From: Oscillospiraceae bacterium
GTDB lineage: Bacteria > Bacillota > Clostridia > UMGS1883
Direction of reading: 5' to 3'
Length of the DNA: 15,724 nt
Assembly: GCA_022508735.1 (NCBI GenBank)
Contig: JAFLUQ010000043.1
Coordinates: forward strand, 1-15,724
How positions within the stretch are numbered: position 1 is the stretch's first letter; each line of letters opens with the position of its first letter. The position numbers and the translations under genes are program-made. Shown in pieces: positions 1 to 7,003 of the stretch. The notes beneath the pieces are model-generated. The model was not told where the DNA came from and made no database searches. It saw only the letters and a program-made list of their open reading frames with translations.

Positions 1-11
1 GCCCCTAAGCT

Positions 12-148
12 ACGAACGAAAATCACCACTCGGCGTACCCACGTACGCCGTCGGGTGGGCTTGCTCCGGCGGACAAACCGCCGTCACAAGCTGATTTTCG
101 TCCGTTCTGCACGATTTTTTCGGCCGGCCCCCTGTGCCTCCACACTAC
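12..148 (+). repeat. Structured intergenic repeat, copy A
   Basis: This non-coding leader upstream of the hexuronate genes is full of inverted repeats. The outer arms 12-25 and 92-105 pair at 13 of 14 positions. Inside lie a perfect 8-bp hairpin with a 4-nt loop (31-38/43-50), flanked by a further CCAC/GTGG pair (26-29/55-58), and a 6-bp hairpin (67-72/78-83). Together they form a three-way-junction shape. After the outer arm come a T-run (114-119), the palindrome GGCCGGCC and the string CCACACTAC (140-148). Related pieces occur at 5776-5870 and 12213-12242. It could be a dispersed repeat, a structured 5' leader or the transcription stop of a gene to the left. I do not recognise it as a known riboswitch. 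I see no convincing promoter for the downstream gene in bases 1-206, so the operon may start further left. The exact ends are uncertain. Confidence 0.6.
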
Positions 149-206
149 AAAGTGATTTTTTACAACCTCTACACACACCCATGTCAGAGGTAGAATGGAG
201 ATTAAA

Positions 207-1616
207 ATGAAGCTTAAAGATCACAAATTCAGCTACGACCGTGAAAAAATGCTCACCGAAACCAAGGGGAGCCCGTCGTGGGTACACTTTGGCTGCGGAA
301 ACATCTTTCGCGCCCTGCCCGCCCGCTGCGCCGAGACGCTTCTTGAGCAGGGGCTCACTAAAACCGGAATTATTGCCGTTGAGGGTTACGATGAAGAGAT
401 AGTCGAAAAAATATACCGCCCAAACAATAACATCAGTCTGCTGGTCACGCTGAAAGCAAATGGCAGCAGCGAAGAAACTGTTATCGGCAGCGTGGCCGAA
501 TCGCTGACCTTTAACGACGGCGAGCGGCTGAAACAGATATTCGCGGCCCCCTCCCTCGCTATGGTGAGCTTCACCATAACCGAAAAGGGCTACTCCTCTG
601 AAAAATATATGGAGCAAATAACGGCTCTGCTCCACGCCCGCTTTAAGTCCGGCGGCGGCCCTGTCGCCATGATAAGCATGGACAACTGCTCAAATAACGG
701 CGATGTTTTGAAGGCCGCCGTTTCTAAAGCCGCCGAAAAATACGGCGACAGCGGCTTTGTTTCATATATCGAAGGCCTGTCGTTCCCGCTCACCATGATA
801 GACAAAATAACCCCCCGGCCCGACGCGGCTATCGCGGAAGCGCTCACAAATGAAGGCTGGGAAGATATGCGGCCAATAGTGACAGAAAAGAGCACATACA
901 TCGCCCCCTTCGTGAATGCCGAGGAGTGCGAATATCTTGTTATTGAGGACGATTTCCCAAATGGCAGACCCTGCCTTGAGAAAGGCGGCATTATTTTCAC
1001 CGACCGCCAAACGGTCATCCGCTGCGAAAAAATGAAGGTGGGCGCATGTCTTAATCCGCTCCACACGGCGCTGGCTGTCTTCGGCTGTCTGCTGGGCTTT
1101 GATAAAATCGCGGGCGAAATGGCCGACGAGGATCTCCGCCGTCTTGCGGAGGGCGTTGGAGCCGAGGGCCTTCCCGCTGTGGAAAACCCCGGGGTCCTGA
1201 GTCCCGAAAAATTCATTGCCGACGTTCTGACCAGGCGGCTCCTGAGCCCTCACATTCCGGATTCACCGCGGCGGATAGCTACAGACACTTCACAGAAGAT
1301 CCCCGTGCGCTTCGGCGGAACTCTGAAATATTACGGCGAAAAGGCCGCAGGGCTCACCTTCATTCCCCTCGCCATCGCCGGTTGGCTCAGATACTTAAAT
1401 GGGATCGACGACAGCGGCAATAAATTTGACCTTAGCCCCGACCCGCTTTTATCGGAGCTTACGGGTAAAACTCCCGAAGAAATTCTGAAGATGAAAGACA
1501 TCTTCGCCGTTGACCTTTATGAGATAGGCCTTGCGGAAAAAATACTGGATTATTATTCCAAGCTCAGTCAGGGCGTGGGATCGGTACGGAGGACGCTTCA
1601 TGAAAAACTTTATTGA
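207..1616 (+). CDS. uxuB: Mannitol-dehydrogenase-family hexuronate reductase (fructuronate or tagaturonate reductase)
   Basis: This NAD-dependent polyol dehydrogenase of 469 residues most likely reduces D-fructuronate to D-mannonate in the cytoplasm. Visible motifs are the N-terminal nucleotide-binding stretch WVHFGCGNIFRA (about 25-36), MISMDNCSNNG (155-165), and the family catalytic signature with Lys275/Lys277, Asn283 and His286 in EKMKVGACLNPLH. The start at 207 is chosen because GGAG (197-200) lies 6 nt upstream; an in-frame ATG at 195 overlaps that ribosome binding site and is unlikely. The gene overlaps the isomerase gene uxaC by 17 bp, indicating coupled translation in one operon. That partner makes fructuronate from glucuronate but also tagaturonate from galacturonate, so an altronate-forming UxaB-like activity cannot be excluded. 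The glucuronidase further right in the window favours the fructuronate role. Family call is firm; exact substrate is inferred. Confidence 0.85.
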   Translation: MKLKDHKFSYDREKMLTETKGSPSWVHFGCGNIFRALPARCAETLLEQGLTKTGIIAVEGYDEEIVEKIYRPNNNISLLVTLKANGSSEETVIGSVAESLTFNDGERLKQIFAAPSLAMVSFTITEKGYSSEKYMEQITALLHARFKSGGGPVAMISMDNCSNNGDVLKAAVSKAAEKYGDSGFVSYIEGLSFPLTMIDKITPRPDAAIAEALTNEGWEDMRPIVTEKSTYIAPFVNAEECEYLVIEDDFPNGRPCLEKGGIIFTDRQTVIRCEKMKVGACLNPLHTALAVFGCLLGFDKIAGEMADEDLRRLAEGVGAEGLPAVENPGVLSPEKFIADVLTRRLLSPHIPDSPRRIATDTSQKIPVRFGGTLKYYGEKAAGLTFIPLAIAGWLRYLNGIDDSGNKFDLSPDPLLSELTGKTPEEILKMKDIFAVDLYEIGLAEKILDYYSKLSQGVGSVRRTLHEKLY

Positions 1617-2967
1617 CAATGATTTTTTGCTTGAAAATGAAACAGCAAAGACACTTTATAACTATGCGAAAGACTTTCCCATCATCGACTATCACTGCCA
1701 CATCAGCCCCAAAGAGATAGCTGAGGATCGCCATTTTAAAAATATAACCGAGCTCTGGCTGGGCGGCGACCACTACAAATGGCGGCTCATGCGGCAAAAC
1801 AGTGTGGATGAGAAATACATTACCGGCTCCGCTCCCGATCGCGACAAATTTCAAAAGTGGGCGGAAACACTGGAGAAGGCCGCAGGGAATCCCATATATG
1901 TATGGAGCCATCTGGAGCTCAGGCGATACTTCGGCTACGACGGCATACTAAACGGCATGGCCGCCGGCGAGGTCTGGGAGCTGTGCGGCGAAAAGCTGAA
2001 GGGCCTTTCGGCGCGCAAATTTATTGAAATGTCAAATGTGGAGCTCATATGCACGACCGACGACCCGGCCGACGATTTAAGGTGGCACAAGGTCATAGCC
2101 GCCGACGCGGGCTTTAAGGTCAGGGTCCTCCCCTCCTTCCGGCCGGACAAACCGCTCAATATTGAGCTTGACGGCTTTGCCGGCTATATCTCCGCTCTTT
2201 CCCGTGCGGCGGAAACTGAGATAAACAGCTTTGCGGATTTAAAAACCGCACTCATAAAACGCATAGAATATTTTGACGCTCTGGGCTGCCGCACAGCGGA
2301 CCACGGCCTGACGAAGGCTATCTACTCCCCCTGCGAAGAAGCGGAGGCGGAGCGCGTTTTTGCCGCCGCCCTCAGGGGCGAAAAAATCAATTTGTCCGAT
2401 GCGGAAAAACACAAAACCGCCCTTCTCATATTCTTAGGCGGCGAGTATAAAAAGCGCGGCTGGGTGATGCAGCTGCACTACGGCTGCGACAGGAATGTGA
2501 ACACAAAAATGTTTAAGGAGCTCGGCCCCGACACGGGCCTTGACTGCATAAACCCCGCCTCACCCTCAGCTTATCTCGCAAGGCTCCTTGACGGCTTTGG
2601 CGATAGCCTCCCCAAAACCATAGTTTACAGCCTTGACCCTTCTGAGAACACCGCCATTGACAGCATCTCGGGCTGTTTTTCCGGCGTGCGTCACGGTGCG
2701 GCCTGGTGGTTTAACGACAATAAGGCCGGCATCCTCAATCAGCTCACCTCCGCCGCCAATCAGGGGCTTCTCGGCAGCTTCACCGGCATGCTCACCGACT
2801 CACGCAGCTTCCTCTCCTACACACGGCACGAATATTTCAGAAGGATATTCTGTAATTTCCTCGCCGGTCTGGCCGAGGGCGGCGAATATCCCTGCGACGA
2901 AAGGGCCCTTCGTAAAATCGTGCGCGGCGTTTGCCACGGTAACGCGGCGGAATTTTTCGGGTTTTAA
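1600..2967 (+). CDS. uxaC: Glucuronate (uronate) isomerase
   Basis: UxaC interconverts D-glucuronate and D-fructuronate (also D-galacturonate and D-tagaturonate), the first cytoplasmic step of hexuronate catabolism. The 455-residue protein has the usual full length and shows the amidohydrolase-fold metal motif YHCHISP (His32, His34). It also has the family hallmarks CTTDDP (151-156), MQLHYGCDRNVNT (290-302), HGAAWWFND (365-373) and MLTDSRSFLSYTRHEYFRR (397-415). The start at 1600 follows a GGAGG (1588-1592) with 7-nt spacing inside the end of the reductase gene; an upstream in-frame ATG at 1531 would lie deep inside that gene and is rejected. The 17-bp overlap implies translational coupling. 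No mannonate dehydratase or KDG kinase gene is in the window, so the rest of the pathway is elsewhere. No GC-rich terminator hairpin follows the stop codon; only AT-rich palindromes are present. Confidence 0.96.
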   Translation: MKNFIDNDFLLENETAKTLYNYAKDFPIIDYHCHISPKEIAEDRHFKNITELWLGGDHYKWRLMRQNSVDEKYITGSAPDRDKFQKWAETLEKAAGNPIYVWSHLELRRYFGYDGILNGMAAGEVWELCGEKLKGLSARKFIEMSNVELICTTDDPADDLRWHKVIAADAGFKVRVLPSFRPDKPLNIELDGFAGYISALSRAAETEINSFADLKTALIKRIEYFDALGCRTADHGLTKAIYSPCEEAEAERVFAAALRGEKINLSDAEKHKTALLIFLGGEYKKRGWVMQLHYGCDRNVNTKMFKELGPDTGLDCINPASPSAYLARLLDGFGDSLPKTIVYSLDPSENTAIDSISGCFSGVRHGAAWWFNDNKAGILNQLTSAANQGLLGSFTGMLTDSRSFLSYTRHEYFRRIFCNFLAGLAEGGEYPCDERALRKIVRGVCHGNAAEFFGF

Positions 2968-3016
2968 AAACAGTAAAATATTTTAAAATCAGTTACAACT
3001 TTTTTCCAAAAAGTGC

Positions 3017-3068
3017 TTGACATCTTATTATCATTGTGATATAATCAAATTGAAAATAAGAAAGGAGG
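3017..3068 (+). promoter_or_regulatory. Consensus sigma-A promoter, candidate operator and strong RBS of the NAD operon
   Basis: A perfect -35 TTGACA (3017-3022) is separated by exactly 17 nt from a perfect -10 TATAAT (3040-3045). AAGGAGG (3062-3068) follows, 6 nt before the start codon. Two overlapping inverted repeats sit on the promoter: TATCA-TTG-TGATA (3029-3041) in the spacer and first -10 bases, and TGAT-ATA-ATCA (3037-3047) over the -10 box. Placement between -35 and -10 is typical for a repressor operator. The first gene carries an NrtR-like DNA-binding domain, so autoregulation is a reasonable inference, but I cannot match the site to a specific NrtR consensus. A promoter this strong would need a repressor to be controllable. 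Confidence 0.85.
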
Positions 3069-3074
3069 CACGCT

Positions 3075-5252
3075 ATGGACTGTTCAAAGGTTTATGAAAC
3101 AGGGCTGTTATACCACCATTATGCGAATACTGCATATCCCCTGACTCCCGGGTCTTTTAAGCAGTATAAGCTGACAGACGAGGCTGAGATAATAAGCCTC
3201 GTGAAAGAGGAATGGAAAAAAACTGATGAACTTTCTCTTTACATCCACATTCCCTTTTGCAAAACCAGATGCAAATTCTGTGAATACACAGTGCTTGAGG
3301 GAACAGACGAAAACACAGAGAACGAATATGTTGAGCTGCTGCTCGGTGAGATGAAAATGTATTCGGAAATTCTGAAGGGTAAGAAGATCGTGGGGTATGA
3401 TCTCGGCGGAGGCACTCCCACAAAGCTTTCGACCCGTAATCTGAAAAGAATAACCGATGCCCTTCACTCAATGTTCGACGTGGCGGACGGAGTGGTTTTC
3501 AGCATAGAAACAACACCGCTTATCGCGGCAAATGAGCCTGAAAAGATCAAGGCGGTCTATGATATGGGCTACAGACGGATCAGTATGGGAGTGCAGACCG
3601 TGTCTGAAAAGCTGCTCTCTGAGCTCGGACGAGACGGCTCAAAAAGCATTTATGAAAGAGCCGTCGAGAATATTCGCCTTGCAGGCTTCAGCAGCTTCAA
3701 CATTGATCTTATGTATGGCTTTCTGCATCAGTCGGAGGCGGATTTCGACAATACGCTGCATTACGCCATAGGCCTCGGGCCGGAGCACATAACGCTTTAC
3801 AGAAATCGCTACAAGGGCACTAAGCTGGAATATGAGTCCGGCGGAGTTTCCATATACAAGGCGATGTATCAATACAGGATCGCCTACCGTGTGCTGACGG
3901 AAAACGGCTATATGGCAAATGTGGGCAAAAATACCTTCAGCAAAGTGGAAGGTGATTACGGCACCAGCGATTACCTCACAAAAAGAGTGATAAACGGTAC
4001 GCCCTATGTAGGCATGGGGCTTGGAGCTCAATCCTTTGGCATGGGCTATCTGGCATATAACTCAGGGGCGGCCGATAAAAAGCTTGATCGCTACAGAGAG
4101 GCTATAGGTGAGGGCAGGCTTCCGTTTCAGGATATATACAGGCTTCCGCAGGATGAAGCCATTGCAAAAATGGTATCCGTGGCGTTTTATTTCGCCTTTA
4201 TCGATATGGAAGCCTTTAAGCGCAGATTCGGCCTGGATTTTAAGGAACGGTTTGCCGATGAAATGCGGTTCGTTCTTGAAAATGAGCTGATGGAGATAAA
4301 GGGCTCAAGGCTCTATCTCACCGAGAGAGGCGCGGACTATATCAACGGCGTGATACCGCTGTTCTATTCTGAACGCTCCAAGCGGGAGCTTGAAACGGCT
4401 TTTGCGGGGAAGCAGAGGTCAGAAAAATCAGACGAGGAGCTGTTCCTTTCAGCCTATGATATTGAAAACTACGACCGGCCGTCGGTCGCCGCGGATATTG
4501 CGGCCTTCTCGGTGCGGGCTGAGGAATATGACCTATACAGGAAAGACGCCGAACGAAGGCTGACGGTTTTGCTTATAAGGCGCGGCGAGCACCCGTATAT
4601 GAACTGCTGGGCGCTCCCGGGAGGCTTTCTCAGGCCGGACGAAACAATTGAAGACTGCGCCCTCCGTGAGATAACCGAAGAAACAAATCTGACGCCGGTC
4701 ACGCTTATGCCGGTGGGAGTTTTCAGCGAGCCGGGCCGCGACCCCAGAGGCAGAATAATCTCAAACGCCTACACCTCGGTCATCAGCGAGACTCAGGCGA
4801 AAATCATGGGCGGCGACGACGCGATCGACGCCAAGTGGTTCGACGTTCGGTTTGAAATAGGTGAAGACGATCTGTATCACCTTATTTTAAAGCATAACGA
4901 AACCGTGCTGACGGCTTCGCTGAGGGAAGAAAAAAACAAATTCGGCAGGTCGAAATTTGAGATCATAGAAAATGACGCTCTCGCCTTTGACCACGCTGAA
5001 ATTATCGCGACGGCGCTGTCGGCTTTGAGAACAGAAGCGGGGAAAATAGAGCTGGCGTTAGATTTCCTTCCCGAAAAATTTACGCTGGCCGCTCTTCAGA
5101 AGGTGCAGGAAACACTGACCGGCATTTCACTGCTTACGGCAAACTTCCGCAGAAAGATCGCGGAGTATGTGGTAGAGACCGATGAATACACAGAGGGCGC
5201 GGGGCACAGGCCCGCAAGGTTGTTTAAAAGAAAAGATCAAAGAAAGGATTGA
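3075..5252 (+). CDS. Radical SAM (HemW/HemN-like) protein fused to an NrtR-like Nudix-wHTH regulator
   Basis: One 725-residue reading frame joins two modules. Residues 1 to about 440 are a HemW/HemN-like radical SAM protein. They include YIHIPFCKTRCKFC with the CX3CX2C cluster cysteines 62, 66 and 69, GGGTPT (111-116), and a HemN_C-like tail ending near LTERGADYI. Residues from about 450 resemble NrtR, the ADP-ribose-sensing repressor of NAD genes: an entry motif YDRPSVAADIAAF (from 466), an intact Nudix box (517-539, with G517, E523, R531, E532, E535 and E536; the usual late Gly is Asn538), and a winged-helix tail with LPEKFTLAALQ (from 665) and NFRRK (690-694). Nothing suggests a frameshift or an internal start. 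It is the first gene of the NAD operon, with pncA only 6 bp downstream. The radical SAM half could be a heme chaperone, a porphyrinogen oxidase, a methyltransferase or something new; its substrate cannot be read from sequence. The intact Nudix residues mean hydrolysis of ADP-ribose is also possible. Confidence 0.85.
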   Translation: MDCSKVYETGLLYHHYANTAYPLTPGSFKQYKLTDEAEIISLVKEEWKKTDELSLYIHIPFCKTRCKFCEYTVLEGTDENTENEYVELLLGEMKMYSEILKGKKIVGYDLGGGTPTKLSTRNLKRITDALHSMFDVADGVVFSIETTPLIAANEPEKIKAVYDMGYRRISMGVQTVSEKLLSELGRDGSKSIYERAVENIRLAGFSSFNIDLMYGFLHQSEADFDNTLHYAIGLGPEHITLYRNRYKGTKLEYESGGVSIYKAMYQYRIAYRVLTENGYMANVGKNTFSKVEGDYGTSDYLTKRVINGTPYVGMGLGAQSFGMGYLAYNSGAADKKLDRYREAIGEGRLPFQDIYRLPQDEAIAKMVSVAFYFAFIDMEAFKRRFGLDFKERFADEMRFVLENELMEIKGSRLYLTERGADYINGVIPLFYSERSKRELETAFAGKQRSEKSDEELFLSAYDIENYDRPSVAADIAAFSVRAEEYDLYRKDAERRLTVLLIRRGEHPYMNCWALPGGFLRPDETIEDCALREITEETNLTPVTLMPVGVFSEPGRDPRGRIISNAYTSVISETQAKIMGGDDAIDAKWFDVRFEIGEDDLYHLILKHNETVLTASLREEKNKFGRSKFEIIENDALAFDHAEIIATALSALRTEAGKIELALDFLPEKFTLAALQKVQETLTGISLLTANFRRKIAEYVVETDEYTEGAGHRPARLFKRKDQRKD

Positions 5253-5258
5253 GGCTTT

Positions 5259-5765
5259 ATGAAAAAGACGTTGATCGTGGTAGACATGCAGAATGACTTT
5301 ATCGACATGGCGCTCGGAACAAAAGAGGCTGTGGCTATTGTGCCGAGGGTGAAGGCGAAAATAGAGGAGTACGCGAAAAACGGCGGCGAGATCATTTATA
5401 CCCGTGACACTCACGCTGAAAATTACCTTGAAACGCCCGAGGGAAAGAAGCTCCCCGTTGTTCACTGCGTAAAGGGCACCAAGGGCTGGGAGATCGCGGA
5501 CGGCCTGTATATTGACGGCTGCAAAATCATCGATAAGCCCAACTTCGGCTGGCCCAACTGGAAGGAAGAAACGCTTGAGGAGGTTGAGCTCATCGGCCTC
5601 TGCACAGACATATGCGTGGTTTCCAACGCGCTTATCATCAAGGCCGCCTTCCCCGAGGCTGAGGTCAAGGTCGATAAAACCTGCTGCGCCGGCGTGACGC
5701 CTGAAAGCCACAACGCCGCGCTTACGACGATGAGTATGTGCCAGATCGACATAATAGGAGAATAG
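5259..5765 (+). CDS. pncA: Nicotinamidase (isochorismatase-family hydrolase)
   Basis: PncA hydrolyses nicotinamide to nicotinate and ammonia, feeding the Preiss-Handler route to NAD. The 168-residue protein shows the full catalytic set of the family: Asp9 in VVDMQNDF, Lys93 in DKPNFG and the nucleophile Cys119 in LCTDICVVSNA. The metal ligands Asp50 and His52 (TRDTH) and His69 (VVHC) are also present. These metal ligands favour a nicotinamidase over other isochorismatase-like enzymes. The start is preceded by GAGG (5251-5254) overlapping the stop codon of the upstream fusion gene, so it is co-transcribed with that gene and probably translationally linked to it. It is followed by a 143-bp gap holding a structured repeat before the rest of the operon. 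Confidence 0.93.
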   Translation: MKKTLIVVDMQNDFIDMALGTKEAVAIVPRVKAKIEEYAKNGGEIIYTRDTHAENYLETPEGKKLPVVHCVKGTKGWEIADGLYIDGCKIIDKPNFGWPNWKEETLEEVELIGLCTDICVVSNALIIKAAFPEAEVKVDKTCCAGVTPESHNAALTTMSMCQIDIIGE

Positions 5766-5775
5766 TGTGAAAAAT

Positions 5776-5870
5776 AAGCGTCGCATCTCACCCTTTATCG
5801 GAGCTTGAAGTACACAAAGTACGTCGGCGCTCCTCTAAAGGGCAATCTGCTCGCTTCTTTTCCACACTAC
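5776..5870 (+). repeat. Long imperfect hairpin repeat, copy B, inside the NAD operon
   Basis: The gap between pncA and the PRPP-synthetase-like gene folds into one long interrupted hairpin. Nested pairs are AAGCG/CGCTT (5776-5780/5852-5856), GCA/TGC (5783-5785/5848-5850), CCCTTT/AAAGGG (5791-5796/5837-5842), GGAGC/GCTCC (5800-5804/5829-5833) and GTAC/GTAC (5810-5813/5819-5822) with an ACAAA loop. It shares with copy A at 12-148 a GTAC-loop-GTACG apex followed by TCGG, a following GGGC...TGCTC and the string CCACACTAC (here 5862-5870). No T-run follows the arms closely, so it does not look like a simple terminator. It may nonetheless alter mRNA stability or the ratio of upstream to downstream expression. 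A further small stem (5878-5882/5889-5893) precedes the next ribosome binding site. Confidence 0.65.
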
Positions 5871-5908
5871 GATTTGTGCCGCAGTAAAGCGGCGGAATGG
5901 AGATTATT

Positions 5909-6709
5909 ATGATCAGTATTAACGGTATTAAAGCGGAGCTTGGCAGCTTCCCCGACGGAACAATGCTTATAAAGCAGGCCCCTCCGGCTGAGGAGGAGGT
6001 TAAAATTTCATGGTATTATGAGAATGACAGGGAGCTGGTAGCTCTTATCTATCTGGCAAATCACATGAAGGCCCACGGCCATGGCAATATCCATCTCTAT
6101 ATGCCCTATATCCCCAATGCCCGGCAGGACAGAGTAAAGGGGGCTGAGGACGTATTTACCCTTAAATATTTTGCAAACGTGATAAACGGCCTCGGCTTTA
6201 AGACGGTAACTGTGCTTGACCCCCATTCAAGCGTGAGCGAGGCGCTGATCGACAATATTGTGATCCAAAAGCCCCAAGGGCTTATTGAAAGCGTTATTGA
6301 TAGAATCACAAAGCTCGAAGGGGAGCAGCCCTCAATGTTCTATCCCGACGAGGGTGCGGGCAAGCGCTACAGCGGAATGATCCCGCTGCCATATGCCTTC
6401 GGCATAAAGAAAAGAGACTGGAAGACCGGGCAGATACAGGGTCTCGAGGTGAGCGGAGACACCGGTAACATCGCGGGTAAGAATATCCTTATCGTGGACG
6501 ACATCTGCTCAAAGGGCGGCACCTTCTATTTCTCGGCGAAGAGGCTGAAGGAGTTGGGTGCGGGGAATATTTACCTGTATATAACCCACTGCGAGAACTC
6601 GATAATGGAGGGCGAGGTGCTTACGAGCGGCCTGATAAAAAGAGTTTTCACAACGAACAGTATATTAACAAAGGAGCATGAAAAAATTGAGCTCATCAGT
6701 TTACAGTGA
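5909..6709 (+). CDS. Short PRPP-synthetase-like protein of an NAD operon
   Basis: This 266-residue ribose-phosphate pyrophosphokinase homologue would, by family, transfer pyrophosphate from ATP to a ribose 5-phosphate compound, giving PRPP for the phosphoribosyltransferase two genes on. Visible motifs are MPYIPNARQDR (ATP-binding RQDR at 72-75), DPHSS (metal site, 104-108), KKR (167-169) and the PRPP-binding loop VDDICSKGGT (196-205). It is clearly shorter than housekeeping PRPP synthetases (roughly 310 residues or more), and its loop differs from the usual DD...T-[AG]-G-T form by having Lys at the first Thr position. The start at 5909 follows GGAG (5899-5902) at 6 nt; an ATG at 5897 overlaps that site. 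The leader AATGGAGATTA closely matches that of the hexuronate reductase. Prs-like genes beside NAMPT genes are known in NAD salvage. An ADP-ribose-pyrophosphorylating activity, as in phage NARP1, is an alternative. Confidence 0.85.
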   Translation: MISINGIKAELGSFPDGTMLIKQAPPAEEEVKISWYYENDRELVALIYLANHMKAHGHGNIHLYMPYIPNARQDRVKGAEDVFTLKYFANVINGLGFKTVTVLDPHSSVSEALIDNIVIQKPQGLIESVIDRITKLEGEQPSMFYPDEGAGKRYSGMIPLPYAFGIKKRDWKTGQIQGLEVSGDTGNIAGKNILIVDDICSKGGTFYFSAKRLKELGAGNIYLYITHCENSIMEGEVLTSGLIKRVFTTNSILTKEHEKIELISLQ

Positions 6710-6998
6710 TTGGGACTACATTAATAATAACTGCGTCGAATTATTCAGTATAAGCTTAGACAGGGAACGCATGGAATCCAGTGATATGTATATTGACGCT
6801 AAAACCGGCCAGCCGTTCATACTTAACAGTCATATGGTGCATCTGATGGGCGGAGCATATACGACGCATTTTGACGGATATCCGGTTTCCTTTGCGGAGC
6901 TGCGTCAGACCGCAATAAAGATATCCGGACACCTTTATGATAAATATAAAAACATCAATGAAAGCAATTGGAAGGAATATATCAAAGACAGGAGCTGA
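6678..6998 (+). CDS. Unknown small protein between the Prs-like and NAMPT-fold genes
   Basis: I do not recognise this protein of about 106 residues. It is acidic-to-neutral and polar, with no signal peptide, membrane segment or cysteine-rich metal motif, and has a Gly/Met/His-rich middle (HMVHLMGGAYTTHF). It overlaps the Prs-like gene by 32 bp and stops 5 bp before the NAMPT-fold gene, so it lies inside the operon and is probably made with its neighbours. The start is unclear: AAGGAG (6671-6676) is only 1 nt from the ATG at 6678, but 10 nt from an in-frame TTG at 6687. An internal ATG at 6771 with AGGGA upstream is a third option. The continuous frame, the overlap and the ribosome binding sites at both ends support a real gene. 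Its role may be as a partner or regulator of the flanking enzymes, but that is only a guess from position. Confidence 0.7.
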   Translation: MKKLSSSVYSDWDYINNNCVELFSISLDRERMESSDMYIDAKTGQPFILNSHMVHLMGGAYTTHFDGYPVSFAELRQTAIKISGHLYDKYKNINESNWKEYIKDRS

Positions 6999-7003
6999 TA
7001 AAA

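Noticed and set aside
12..105. tRNA or tRNA-like gene
   Set aside because: The cloverleaf-like pairing has a 14-position outer stem and only two inner arms, and lacks a TTCGANNC arm and an anticodon stem-loop of standard size.
165..191. Inverted repeat ACCTCT/AGAGGT upstream of the reductase gene as an operator
   Set aside because: Only 6-bp arms with a 15-nt spacer and no promoter seen next to it; too weak to call.
195..206. In-frame ATG at 195 as the start of the hexuronate reductase (and the matching ATG at 5897 for the Prs-like gene)
   Set aside because: In both cases the ATG is embedded in the GGAG ribosome binding site that serves the next ATG 12 nt on at ideal spacing, and the extra residues add nothing to family motifs.
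2974..3014. Palindromes TAAAATATTTTA (2974-2985) and ACTTTTT/AAAAAGT (2998-3014) as a terminator for the hexuronate operon
   Set aside because: The stems are all or mostly A-T and no T-run follows a stable GC stem, so they would not act as an ordinary intrinsic terminator. Some readthrough into the NAD operon is possible.
4390..4480. Possible artificial join (frameshift or chimera) between the radical SAM and NrtR-like parts
   Set aside because: The frame is open and the linker is normal charged sequence. No ribosome binding site with a start codon lies at the junction, and base composition does not change sharply there.
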